A stretch of DNA of 64,000 bases, from contig NC_080417.1 in the NCBI RefSeq assembly GCF_029873635.1, positions 33,716,214 through 33,780,213 on the forward strand, given 5' to 3'. Positions 47,550 through 60,200 of this stretch are shown piece after piece. The translations under genes and the position numbers were made by a program. Source of the stretch: Malania oleifera (lineage: Eukaryota > Streptophyta > Magnoliopsida > Santalales > Ximeniaceae). Below the pieces are notes generated by a model. It searched no databases and had not been told where the DNA came from. It saw only the letters and a program-made list of their open reading frames with translations. Each line of letters begins with the position of its first letter. Positions within the stretch are counted from its first letter, which is position 1.

Positions 47550-50500
47550 AATTGTGTGAAATGAATGTTAAGTCCAAAATAACATCATTCTCCTGGATAG
47601 TAATCCAAATATATGTTAAGAATGCTTAGTCAAGTTTATTTAGATTTGACCCCTCAAAATGTACGAATAATATTCGCCCCAAATGAGGCTAGAAATTTCC
47701 TTGAAAATGAGATTAGGTCTTGGGCATCTCTTCCAAGTTGATGCTTTTAACCTTAACTTTTAAAGGCTTTAATCTTCGCCTCGCATTTGCACTTGAGGAA
47801 TAAAAAATAAAAAAAAACTATTTGCCCTATGTAAGTATCTAAATTAGAATACACCTTTGTAATGCGTTTGCTATAAAAATATATTGTATTAGGACCAAGT
47901 ACGTGTGATAAGCATACTTATATTGTAAAACAAGCTTATCAACATCAACTTGTAAATTTGAGATTACTTGATTCGATTCTCACAGTTACCAAAAACACAT
48001 TAGGATTGGTTTTTTTCTTTCTTGATAATCATAATAATCCTCATACGATCATTTAGTTATGTTCTTATTTAAAGTCAACTGAATTTAATTGATTAATAGA
48101 AATATCAAGTACAATATTCTTCTTAAATATCAAAAAATCAATGTTAGGAGACTCTTATATCCAAACTACAAAATTGTTCATCCTCAAGTTAGACCAATCA
48201 CCTGTTTGATGAATAGCTCAATTGCCTTCTCTTATATAGACAGCCCAAATTCAAAAAGCTTACATGAGTTATTGGGAACTGAAATGTCATCAATTATGCT
48301 TCTTGCATTGACCAATCTAAATTTAGTCCTATTAACCATTATAATATCAATTTGTAAATCACCTTCACAACACAACTAGAAATCCCATTTTAGAGCTAAT
48401 TCAATAGTTCGTCTAATTGCAAATGCTTGTACCACTTTATGAAGAACATCATTGCCTCCTTTTTTTTTCTTTTTTCTTTTTTCTTTTTCTCATAAAAGCT
48501 AAGAAAATCCCTTTCAAAACCTCAAAACGAAATCAATATCCCTCAACAACTTGATTTTGAAAAGTTTGAAAAATTTCTTCGTTAAAGTTTATATTTGCGG
48601 AAACACCTAACACCTTCATACCAAATCATTCATTTTAAGCATCATGTAGTTTATCACAAATCCATTAGCCCACTATACCTTACTTTTCCCCATGCTATAA
48701 TTTTCTACTACACCAAGTAGGCCAAATTAAAATTACTAAACTACTCTACATCCTATTTACCCAACTTATGCTGAATTTACACAACTCATTTCTTAAATTT
48801 TGATCGCACGAATAACAAGACAAATCTCCAAATAGATCAAGGCCTTTAAATTTGACCTTAACTAAAATTTTAAGGCTTGAAAATTATAGAAATTTCTATG
48901 AAAATTTCTACGTCAGTGACAATTTCAACTTCTATTGTGAAAAACGTTAAAAAAATATACTCTGAAGCATAAAATTATTTTATAAAACTTTGGAAACTAT
49001 GAACATAAAAAATAATCGAAACATAAATGTCTTTTAAACTACTAACACTTCTATCATTTCAAAAGAAACATCATTCTCTCATTTTTTTTTTCGTGATAGT
49101 TAAGGAAACTTCCTCGTAAAACTACAACCTATATCCTTTTTTTTTTACCTCATTTAAAAATACTTCATACAAAATTACATTTAGTATCTTTTATAGGAAG
49201 ACCAACCAACCCAATGCTTAAGCCATCCCCTCATACCTAAGCCTTCCATTCATAACACATCATTCATTTTAAAGCATTTCATGTGGTTGATCACAAATAG
49301 CTCAATGGGTTCCTACTCCTTAACTTCCCTCATAATAGAATTTCTTCTACACTAAGTAGGCCAAATCAAAATTTCTAACTTTACTGAACCCATTCCAAGT
49401 TTTCACAACCTATTAAATTTTGTATGGGCACTCAAGATTACTAACCCTTGCCAACTCTTTACCGAACTTATTCCAAGTGTATACAACCAATTTCCTTAAA
49501 TTTTGAATGTGCACTTTGTAACACCTAACTAATTGAGCCCGAAGCAGCATCGCATAACATTAATAGGACAATATTTAAATAAATCAAGGTCTTATATTTT
49601 GAATGTCACCAAAATTTGAGGCTTCAAAGTTATAGAAATTTCAATGTCAATATTACTTTTGAACCCTATTTCAAAAATGATGAAAATATGCAATAAAGCA
49701 TAAAACTTTGGAAAGTACTAATATACACAATAATACAATGCTTAAAACTAAAATGTTATAGGTATTTATGATGTATGAGGTCTAATAATTCTAATATAAT
49801 AATGATATTCCTTCAAACAATAAATAAAGTTTATAAATCAATTAAATATTATTTATCATATAAATACATGCAGTTTGGACATAAGCGGTCAAATAAAATA
49901 TCCAACTAGTATGTAAATTCAATCTTTCATATAATTTCAAAAGTTGAAATGCTATTTGTTCCTCGTAATAATCGTCAATAAAAAAGAGATAGATTACTAA
50001 AAAATAAATAAATAAATAAATATACTTGGGCCATTAATCTCAAGTTTTATATTTTTTTTCCTCCATGAATAGAACTTCAATATATTTTACCAATGTTTCT
50101 AAACTATAACTTTCGAGTAGTCCGTATAAAATTTTAATATTAACTTCGTAAATCGAGAATTGATAGCCATTTCAACTTCAAGGGGCTAGTGAAAAGCAAA
50201 AAATTACTGTAAAAATTGACTATTTGATGAGAATTTAAGACCACCAATAAATGTATGAGCCTCATCTGCTGTTGTAGATGCAACTGATATCAAAATTTAA
50301 AACTAAGAATTAACGGTCTCAATTAATATTCTCAAACCTGAAATAAATTAAAAACGTAATTGAATGTATGCTAAGGTTTATCCTTCAATCAAACAATAAT
50401 TAGTTAATATGATTAGAATAATGAGAATGCAAAGAATAATATATACAACTTAACAAAATTCAAATTATTTTCAATATCAAAGATTCAACTCCCAATTGTT

Positions 50501-50941
50501 TTCAAAATGAGCAAGGTTCAAAAGTTTTAGAAATAAATTCAATATGACATTCCTTTTATATAAACATGGAGTTCAATTTTTCGAGCCAAATTTAGGTTAA
50601 GAATCACACACCCCAAAATGAGGATCGACTAAAAAGATGCAACCAAAAAAAAAATAAAAAACAACATGCTTTTCATACATATGCATAAGCCTCAAAAAAC
50701 AATGTTTAGTCTTTTTGGGAGTTGCTATTTTAGATTGAGCCTCAAGGCGCTTTAGACATGCTTGACCTGAGCGTTGACTGGGCCTTTTAAAACATTGAAT
50801 GAGATTGTGTTCACATTCTGAATAGTTATTATACCCAAAAACTAGCTAGCACCTGTGCGACACGAAGATGGCAGATTGTAACTGGAAGGACAGCTCCTTT
50901 CAGACTATGTGCTGGATTTGTTGACAGGCATATGTACCAAT
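47550..50941. other. AT-rich intergenic region
   Basis: No gene is supported over 3.4 kb. The only structure seen is the diverged tandem duplication at 48450-49735. Confidence 0.5.
48450..49735 (+). repeat. Diverged tandem duplication, unit about 620-650 bp
   Basis: Two consecutive units share ordered blocks: a T-rich start (48458 and 49080), TCATTCATTTTAAGCAT (48628) with TCATTCATTTTAAAGCAT (49261), CACCAAGTAGGCCAAAT (48711) with CACTAAGTAGGCCAAAT (49352), ATAGATCAAGGCCT (48832) with ATAAATCAAGGTCT (49580), and GCATAAA...CTTTGGAAA at the end. Divergence is high. No gene content. Confidence 0.65.
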
Positions 50942-51933
50942 TTATGCTTGCTCAATTTTCCGGGCTTTCGCAGCCTCGAGACTCCTTAATGTGGTTGAAC
51001 TCAGCTTATTTCCACTCGACTTTTCAGGAAGTAGATCGACAACTTCTATCTGCAGACAAAATCCTGAACAGTAAAGCTTAATCTTCAACAATTTGTTTCG
51101 GGGGACTACTAAGCAACTCCCTTTTGCATAAAATGTTTCAAATGAGTATTTTGGCAAATGCATTCAAACTAAAATCAAACCTTTAGTTCTGAGAAGCCTC
51201 TTTCAGCTCTCTTCTTGTTAACCGAAATTCCACCAGGCAACGTCTCTTTGCTGCTAGACAATCACATTATTCATTCCTGTTGCTATTGATATTTTCTTGG
51301 ATAACTTAGCATACCATGAAAATGCAGAATAAGGTAATGCAGCATGTTATTTATTTGATTAAAAACTCCCAACTACATCAATAATCAAAGGAATAACATT
51401 ATGATGCGATCGCACTTGAATCCCCCAGGATCCATCCTACTCAGTCCAGTTGAAAGACTAGTTAAACCATTATTTTATATAATAGGGGGCGCAACCGTAT
51501 ATTAACCAGATATCCTGGGCACCGAAGTATCCCCACCCATGGCACAAGGTAAAGCAATCAAAAAGGCCCTGGGGTGTAGTTCAGGTGGTAGTGTGGGCTG
51601 CGGGAGTGCCTCTTACGAGCTCAGGTGTTCAAATCCTCTCGGGTTCGTTTCTGCCCCTGGATTCCTGAAATTTACCTCCCTTTGGAGTTGTGGGGTCGGC
51701 TTCAAGGGCGCGGGATTAGTCACGTGGACCGTAAAACGGACACGTGGAAACCCGGTGCGTAATCCAAAAAAAAAAAGGCCCTGGGGTGGCCTAGCCATCC
51801 AAACTTTTGGATGCTGAATCATTGCAAAGATCCAAAAAGCATCCAGGCAGAAGCAAAAAAGCTCTTCTAGATTCAAGTTTTAGATCAGTTTGACTTTTAG
51901 GCTTCCAATATTTGCACAAACAAGCATAAGCTC

Positions 51934-51969
<36 letters not shown>

Positions 51970-54627
51970 TTTTGCATAAATAAAAAAATGTGTTAGAAAA
52001 AATAAGTAATAATAACTACTAAAATAATAAAAGATCTCCGCAACCCAATTCCATATGATACAGATGACAACAATGTGGATCAATAGACAAACCTAACAAC
52101 AATAGCCTCCAAATTTTCATATCTGATCGAAGGACCATAAGGATCTGTAAGAGGTTCAACTTGTACTACCAGCTCTGGCTTGACAGACTGAGAAAGCACT
52201 TGCATGAAAAAGGAAAATAAACACTGTCAAACACAATAATATAAGAATGATTTTAGTACATTCAATCTTTCCCTGACAACAATGCTTGTGCCGGTGTTAA
52301 GCTGTCCAGCACATACATAGGAATTAGGAAATTATGTGGAAGAATAAATAGTGAGAAAGGTGGAAAAGGCATAAGACACATGGAGCAAATTCAAACCCAT
52401 AAATCGAGCTACAATAGATAAAAATTTCTTTGAAACTCCATTTTTTATGTATTCTAATGCAGACAACTTGTGATCCATCAATTTAAAAATGAATGGCATG
52501 CAACTGTCCAAACTTAAAAAAATGAAACAGGATATCCAGGGCATTGTTCCATTCAAATACCTTGATGTAATTTTCAACAGCATGCATCCGTTTCTCGATC
52601 GGTTCTATTAGATCTGGAAACTGCAAAAGTGATGAAAAAATCATACCATTGCATATTATAATCAGCACAGATTCAAACGCCTAAGCCTTCAAACTAGGGC
52701 ATGAGTCACATAACCTTTAAATTTCTATTACAAGGGTGTGGCTGGGGAAATTCCAACAGTGAGGAGCATAAATTTTTGTTAGAATTCACAAAAAATTTAG
52801 CTTCGTTAGATGAACAACTACGAATGAGTTACTGGAGAAATTCAAGAGGACTATGTGTGGAGTGGTAGGATAGTATCTCAATGGTGTAAATGCAATTTGA
52901 TTCTACAAAGGCATTCCTTCTCAGGAAAAGTGGTCTCAAGAGAGTCATCTGTTAGGAATATGCGAACAAATTCCGAAACCTATGAGAAACAAATAGAGAA
53001 AGAATAACGCCAAAGAAAAAATTCAATCACACGCACAAGACAATATTTACGTGGTTCGGCAATTTTGCCTACGTCCACGGAGTTGCAGGGATTTCAATAT
53101 TATCAGGAAGAAATCACAGAGAGTGTGGCGATACAATTCTCTCGCTCTCGTTCTCTCTCGCGGATCCAACCACCAAAACCCTAATCACCCGAAAGCACCC
53201 TTTTATATGTTGTGCCTACGGTTCCGTTCCGAATGGGCTCCAAAAAATTTTCTCCGGGGGCAACCCCCACAAGTACGGCTTGTACCGCTTAGTCCATGAG
53301 CGCTGCGGCTTGGGCCGTTCACTCCATGGACTAAGCCTTAGGATAAAAATCTCTAATTAAATAGAGGTCGGGTTGTCATCCAAATCAAAACATAACTAGG
53401 CTCCACAAAAGCCCAACATCATCCTGGAATAAAACATTTAGAAATTAGTCTAATTTATATCAGTATCCTATCTTCTCTGAATATTGTGAATTAGATCCCT
53501 GATCTATCCACTATAGGCTGATATCCTAATGGTAGGAAGAACCATTAACTGTTCTGCAGCAGGAAAATATTGCTGTCAAATTCATATATCAGAAGAAAAT
53601 TTTATGGGTTAAATGCATATGTAGAAGGTCATATCAGCATAAAGGTCATATGTACATATGTAGACCCATCGTGGTCCACACTTTGCCTGGACCACACATA
53701 CATGGAAGCTTTGCGCACCAGGCTGCTCTTTATCAATATTGAAATTAGAGTCAATAAAATGAGCATTCATCAGCTCAATAAATGTAAGTACTGAGTAGTA
53801 GGACAACCTTACAATTTTTTTCAAGAGAGATGAACCTCTTTTACTTTTGACATAGTAACATGACTAACATCTGCTTCCCCTCCTCCCATTTTCTTACTAC
53901 AAGCCAACCCAACTCGAAGACAATTAACTCAATGCCAGTCATGCCTAATGTAGGAACATGAGTACGTAACTAACATCTGTTTCTCGTATATTAGCGATGC
54001 TACTATTTTAATAATTAACAATGTTTGAGTCATTTCTTTATTTATTGCTTAAAATATAACAGCTGTCAGTCATGACTAACATTAACTTCATTAAGCTTAT
54101 ATGGAGTTTAAGCCCAAATGTTCCACATGTACAGACATGCAGCAGCTGAGCTATCCCATGATCCTTGAACAAACTTTGTGACAATGAAAAAAGCAATTGG
54201 GAAACTAGGGATATTAGAGGTTAGTATCGCTTTTAACATCATTATCACAGAATCACATGGAATTAAATTATTCTACTAATTGAAGGTTGGATATAATCAT
54301 ACCTTTTTGTTAGTCAACAAAGGACCATCACAAACTCCCACCACAATCCAATCCCTAGCCAGCTCCGCTGATTTCTATCAAAAGATTTTATTTTTCCTTT
54401 TAACTTTAACGAAGATATGAAAGTTCAAAAGAGAAAGGAAAAAAAAAAAAAAAAAAGGAGTTGAGAGGGCACTAGGATGGAAAAGAGAAAGAGAGGACCT
54501 TGAGGAAAATGCAGTGGCCATCGTGTAATCTGTCAAAGGTGCCTCCAAGAACTACGGCTCCATATGAATTTGGTGCAGAAGAGCCAATACCTTCGGAATT
54601 CCCATCTGAATGCTCCAGACTCGCCAT
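50942..54627 (-). CDS. COAD: Phosphopantetheine adenylyltransferase (PPAT)
   Basis: Catalyses 4'-phosphopantetheine + ATP to dephospho-CoA + PPi, the penultimate step of coenzyme A synthesis. Six exons, minus strand: 54499-54627, 54303-54374, 52561-52620, 52093-52187, 51181-51253, 50942-51049; 537 bases in frame, 178 residues, like the 176-residue Arabidopsis enzyme. It starts [28 protein letters not shown] contains the nucleotidyltransferase HxGH motif (HDGH). Then follow [62 protein letters not shown] and, near the end, [10 protein letters not shown] (the ISSTxxR-type motif). All introns are GT-AG. Intron 2 holds a solo LTR and intron 4 a SINE; neither touches a splice site. A GC-richer stretch at about 55793-55990 is probably the first leader exon. 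No break seen. Confidence 0.94.
51577..51771 (+). mobile_element. tRNA-derived SINE (family S), plus orientation
   Basis: Lies in PPAT intron 4, antisense to the gene. Box A is TAGTTCAGGTGGT, box B GTGTTCAAATCCTC. The 3' part has CACGTGGACCGTAAAACGG, a second CACGTG, and an A tail. A perfect 17-bp direct repeat, AAAAAGGCCCTGGGGTG, stands at 51560-51576 and 51772-51788. Same family as 47045-47246 but with longer, perfect duplications, so probably younger. Confidence 0.9.
52950..53418 (-). mobile_element. Solo LTR of a Copia-like element, in PPAT intron 2
   Basis: 469 bp from TGTTAGGAATATGCG to AGCCCAACA with perfect duplication TCATC (52945-52949 and 53419-53423). The block ACGTGGTTCGGCAATTTTGCC is shared in style with the LTRs of Copia elements 1 and 2, which on the + strand mark minus-oriented elements. 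No internal region. Confidence 0.9.
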
Positions 54628-56347
54628 TCAAAATAAGAAAGAAATCCAAGCAACAAAGAAGCTGCTGATTGATCCAATACCCAACAAGTTACTGTTTTGG
54701 CTCTACTTAATACTGGCAGGAGGCACGCGCCCAGCTCAATACTTAGCCAACGTATGCACACAGTAGCAAATCCAGGACCTACAGCCAGTGGAGGCTAAGA
54801 CTCTTGTGCATAACACACTTTAATTTTTTTGATTTTACACAATTAATTTATTCTAATTACTCATTTACAATTACAAAAATATCACATATAATTTATGCTG
54901 CGTTTATAATTCCTTCAATAGTTGAACTCTTCGCTATCAATATAACACCATTACCCTAACCTTACATTCGTTGTTTGGTTCACGTAATGTTTACTCGGAA
55001 TAAATTAGTAATACAAAAAATTATGTTTACATATAACAAATAATAATGTGAAACTTTTTATAATTCCCAAACAAGGAATAGATAAGGAATAACTATTCTC
55101 AAATTTTACCATGGGAATCTCTATTTATTTCTTATTACATGTTAAATGAAATAATAAGAAACAAACGAGGAGTAGCTATTACATATATTGTCAAAATTTT
55201 CACTATATTCTATCTTATTCCAAGTAATAGCCAATCTGCAAACCAATCGACCCATAAGTTCCTTATAGTTCAAATATTAGCAACATTGTCAATAACAACA
55301 AATCTCAAGAATAATAAACTACTGGCGAAATTTAAATAAATATTAAAAGAAAAACCATGTGTTGTCCATTCTTAAAAGTTCCAAATGCATTTATTCAACT
55401 GTTCTCTAGTAAAAACAAAATTGTTCTACAATGGAGTTGGAATTTGGAAGTTCCCGAATAGGTAATAAAAAATTGAAGGGTCAAGCTCCTACAAACAAAG
55501 ATTTGGACTATAGGAATGTAGTTTCATACAAGGAATTTACCCTTAAAAAGATCAAATTAATATGACAAAAAATAAAAAACTTGGGTTCACCTCAAATTAT
55601 GGCTTTTAAACAATTTAGGAATCTACTTTTGAAGAAGGAATTTATCCATAAAAAAAACATCATATTATATAACAAAAAAAAAAACGTTAAGAGTTCACCT
55701 CAAAATAGAGTATTTACCAGAATAACTCAACCAGAAAAAACTACCAAAACTTTATGAAATTTTCAAAAAACATTTAAAGAAAATAGCATTACCTATGGCT
55801 GAAATGATGAAATCAGATCTGAATCAAGCATGATCGCGGGAGGCTTGAGCACGAGAAGAGCAGAAGCCACAGAACTGCTCGCACTCAGGCGATTGCGCGT
55901 ACACGAGGGAGGATCAGAGCGAGTACTTTTCCAGAAGACGAATTGATAAGGTGGTATGGCAGAGAAAGGTCTAAAAACCCTACCCAGAAATCATAATCTA
56001 AGCTGGCGGGATGGGTAAAATCGGCATTATAAATATTGATTATTTTTTACGCATAGATTGAAAATGATTCTCTAACCTAGACATCTCTATTGAGTTTTTT
56101 GCAATTTTATTATTATTTTATAATAAAATATAAAATAATACTATGTTAAAAAAAATTTTAAATCTCGCTGTAGTAAATGGCGAGATTTAAAAGGTCAGAC
56201 CTTCTTATTGTGACGCATGGCATGTTGGGAAGTAAGTCCTACGAGATTTGTTTCGGCCCTTCAAACGTCATTTCTCCTTTAATTTTTTGCACATAAAATA
56301 GAGACTAGAGAGGAGACTGTTACAAAGCCGAGAGGGCAGAGGCCGGA
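54628..56347 (-). promoter_or_regulatory. Upstream region of PPAT, probable leader exon at about 55793-55990
   Basis: Mostly AT-rich sequence. At 55793-55990 the minus strand is GC-richer and ends TTTCAGCCATAG before GTAATGC, which would be a donor for a leader intron reaching to the first coding exon. A possible decayed MITE lies at about 54965-55165. Nothing else is recognised up to the TRIM at 56348. Confidence 0.45.
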
Positions 56348-56505
56348 TGTAATGCCCCAACCTAGGTTAGTCAGGGAGCACTGCGTCTCTCCTCCTCTAC
56401 CTAGACCAGACAACAAGGGGGTCTTATCTGACTAATGACTGACTCCACAAACCAACACGTGTTCTTTTCAGTATGTTTTGTCCTCACTCAACACTTTCTG
56501 AGAAA

Positions 56506-56559
56506 ACTTCCCAGAAGGTTACTCATCTCAAGATTACTTCAAGTCAAGCACGTTTAACC
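56506..56559 (-). promoter_or_regulatory. 5S rRNA-like pol III promoter, low LTR of the TRIM
   Basis: Minus strand: GGTTAAACGTGCTTG, then GAGATGAGTAACCTTCTGGG, aligning with 5S GGTTAAGCGTGCTTGGG (box A) and GGATGGGTGACCTCCTGGG (box C). Confidence 0.8.
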
Positions 56560-56933
56560 GAAAAATTCTTATGAGAAGGCTCCTGAAAAGAAAGATGCAC
56601 CTTATTGATATGAGTAGTAACATCTAATCCTTTTTAAACTTTTCTTCCACGGGATATCACATTCTCCCCTACTTGCAGAATGCAAAGTTCTCGTTGCGAA
56701 CCCACATTTCCAAACTCTGGCAATGTGAATCTCATCACACTTCTAGTTAGGTAATTGCTCTGATATCATTTTGTAACGCCACAACCTAAGTTTGTCATGG
56801 AGCATTGCGTCTCTCCTCCTCCACTTGGATCAGACAATAGGGAGGCGGGTCTTATTGGACTAATGACTGGACCCATAGACCAACATATATCCTTTTCAGT
56901 GTGTTTTGTCCTCACTCACGCACACTTTCAATA

Positions 56934-56977
56934 AAGTCACTCATCCCAAGATTATTCTAAGCCAAGCACGCTTAACC
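56934..56977 (-). promoter_or_regulatory. 5S rRNA-like pol III promoter, high LTR of the TRIM
   Basis: Minus strand: GGTTAAGCGTGCTTGGC (box A nearly identical to 5S rRNA) and GGGATGAGTGAC (box C); similarity fades beyond it. Confidence 0.8.
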
Positions 56978-57260
56978 GTGGAGTTCTTATAGGAAGACTC
57001 CCAAAAAGAAAAGTGTATCTTATTGATATGAGTAATAACATCTAATTCTTTTTAAGCCTTTCTTCCACTAGATATCACAATAAAGTTTCATAAACACCAT
57101 ATCAGAATCAACCATAACGTAAATCAATCTTGAAGAAAAACTCGTAGGAATTGTTTCTCTCGCTTAACCCTAGAACGTATGGGTAATTTGATGAAAAGAA
57201 GAGATGACAGCAAGAGGACAATTTCCAACATGTATATATATATAAAACCATTATCCTACT

Positions 57261-60200
57261 TGTTAGTTTTGGTGTATTCCCAAGAGGGGGAGTGAATTGG
57301 GTATTTAAAATTTGTTAAAATATTAAGTATCATTGCAAATAATAAACAAATTAGGAAAGTGGGTAAATGTGGGGTATTTGATATTATTCGATAAGGGATT
57401 GTTTCCTTGTTTAGAATAGGTGATTGTATTATATAAGATTGGGATGTACATATGAAAAAAATTAATTCAATGTAATTCAAGGCTTCCACTTACATGGTAT
57501 CAGAGTTAGGGTTTCTTAACCTTAGCTAATAATGGCCAGCAGCACCAGCAAAGGGGCAACCTCATCTGGAAAATCCGACAGGGATTCCGAGGTTACGTTC
57601 GCCGGGGGTTTGAATGGACTGGACAATGCAACCTTTCCACTCTCAGTGGAGAAATTGAACGGGAAAAACTTTCAAGAATGGGCTCAATCCATAAAGTTGG
57701 TGATTGAAGGAAAAGGGAAACTAGGTTACCTTACTGGAGAAAGGAGGAAATCCGACCCTACTGATGTCGTCGTCGTGCAAACGTGGAGATCCAAAAAATC
57801 CATGGTCACGGCTTGGCTCGTTAACTCGATGAAGCCAGCAATTGGTAAAATATACTTGTTCTTACCCACGGCAAAGGATGTCTGGGATGCCATTCGCAAA
57901 ACCTACTCCGATGTTGAGAGCTATTCACAAATCTTTGATATCAAATCTCGGTTGTGGCAGATGAGGCAAGGTGATAGGGAAGTCACGGAGTATTTCATGG
58001 AGATGGCCCATCTCTGGCAGGAGCTCGATCTAAGCATCGACAAGGAGTGGGAGTGCTCCGGTGACAGCACACGATACCGAAGGAGGCTGAAAAATGAAAG
58101 GGACTTTGAGTTTCTTGTCAGCCTCAACTGAGATCTGGACAACGTGAGGGGACGCATCCTTGGTTGGCGACCTCTTTCTTTAACCCGAGAGGTCTTCGTA
58201 GAAGTTAGGAGGCAGGAGAGTAGGAGGCATGTGATGCTGAGGCCCCAAGGTGATGGGGTCGGACTGGACCTATCCGTATCTGCCCCAAATTCAAATGGGA
58301 ACACTAATGGGCTTGATGTCTTGGCCCTTGTATCAAAAGGCCTAAGAGGATCCCGTCAACGACCACAAAAAGGTAAATTATGGTGTGAACATTGCCACAA
58401 AACAGGCCATTCAAAAGATACCTTCTAGGAGATTCATGGAAAACTGGCAGATTGGAAGCCGAGACAATACCAAAAAAATCGTGGGTACCAGGCAAGAACT
58501 GACGGGTCAACTAAAAAATTACAAGGAGAAAAAACTAATAATACCTCCCCAAGTAGTGCATTCAGTCTCCGATGATTCCACTAATGCTCACTTAATGGGT
58601 GGAGTGGCACCGGTTACAACCAAGTTAATTAGCGGGGCTGACCTTAACCTAAACCTTACCGGGATGGTGCGCTTAACTTTTCAAACCGGGTCTAAGCTAA
58701 TCTGAAACTATTCAATAGGGTTAGTCTCCCTCTTCAGGCCCATGCTTGGAATACAACGAATATAAAATTTACGTACACGGAAATACTTCTTACACAAGCA
58801 GATTTGTAACACTAAGTACAATCACAAATCAATGCACCCCAAACATGTGAGAACTATAAGCTTTGTGCAATGTGTTCAACTACACTCTTACAAATGTCAA
58901 TATGCAATAACCTCAAAGAGTGTGCAAATAACCTATCTTTGAAACTAACAATTAATGTTAATCAATCACAACAAGTGTTTCAAAGAGTTGCAACAACGAT
59001 GTACAAAAATATCTTAAATGATTTTCTCAAAATGTAGTTCAAGAGATGTTGGAAAAGAATGCTTGTGAAAAATATTTGCACAATCAACAACACAAGTTAA
59101 GTAAATCTTGCAATGGTGGTGCAAAGACCCACTAGCTATAAGGTTTTCCCACACAAAGAATATTAGTTAATCCGGGGAAAAACCTTTCACTAAACTCTCA
59201 AACAAAATTAACAAACAATCAGAGTAATGAGAGTAATAGCTTTGTAGGATCTCTCAAGATATACTCACTCAAAAAGATTTGGCAAGGGAATGATAAAATG
59301 ATGAGTATATGGGATGTGTATGAAGAAAGAGATTTCAAAAAATTTAGAGAAAATTTTTCTTAATCAAACTCTCTAATCTTATGTTAATCTTGCAAATGAG
59401 GCCCTATATATGGACATGGGCCAAATTATAATCGTTAAGGACATAGGGGTAATTATTAGTATTATTTAAAAGCCATTTAAAAGTATTAACCATGTTTAAC
59501 CTTTTTTTAAACTCGGCAAAAATATAACAACTCGAGAGTTTTTGGGTGCCTGACTTGAGGTTTGGTCACCTGAACAGACACAATTAGAAAAGTTATTTTC
59601 AAGGTTTGGGTGCCCGAATATAGGTTTGGTTAGCTGAATGAGGCAATTCCTCAAAACGTTCGTGGTTCGGGTGCCCGGTCCAAAGTTCGGTTTGCCGAAC
59701 TCAGAGGTTCGGTCGCCCGAGCATGATTTGAACGCTGAGGTTCGAGCTGCCGAGTTGTTGGGAAATGTCAGATCAGTGGTTCGATCGCTCGTGGAAGATG
59801 CGTTCAAAATGGTTCGGTTTGCTAAACGCAGGTCAACATGTTGACCCGTCCATAGTTTGGTCAACCGAGGCAGTTTGAACTTTCAAGTTCAATCGCTCGA
59901 ATGCCTTCTGATTTTTACCTCAGATCATTTTCTTTGCACTAATTTTTCACCCTAATAATATGAGAACTATGTTAGGGCTTTGTGCACTTAAGTGTGGAAA
60001 CCCAAGGTCCATCTAAGGTCATTTTGAAATGGTCCCAAAAAATTCGACGTTGGCCGACCGAAGGGTGATCCCTAAGGTCTGTCTATGGTCTTGAGCTTAT
60101 AAGTTCCTGCATGCATGACGCACATAAATTATTACAAACCAATCCTACTTTACTATTACAGACCCAAATTAAACATGATATGAATTATAACACAAAATAA

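Larger units (their letters stand above)
56348..57079 (-). mobile_element. Cassandra-like TRIM with 5S rRNA-like LTR promoter, minus orientation
   Basis: Two LTRs, 56348-56661 and 56772-57079 (TGTAATGCCCC / TGTAACGCC to ATATCACA), enclose only about 110 bases: a polypurine tract complement (TTCTCCCCTACTTG) after the low LTR and GCTCTGATATCA, a primer-binding site complement, before the high LTR. On the minus strand each LTR holds sequence like the 3' half of 5S rRNA with its internal promoter. This is the hallmark of Cassandra TRIMs. No coding region. LTRs are moderately diverged and no target duplication was recognised (CCGGA against ATAAA). Confidence 0.88.

Noticed and set aside
54965-55165. 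Possible MITE with ends near GTTGTTTGGTTC and GAAACAAACGAGG
   Set aside because: End similarity is short and no target duplication could be set; kept only as a remark.
56343-57084. Target duplication for the Cassandra-like TRIM
   Set aside because: Flanks CCGGA and ATAAA do not match; one side may be altered.
59496-59864. 122-codon minus frame and 68-codon plus frame
   Set aside because: Both come from the dyad-motif array of LTR X3; no protein-like composition.
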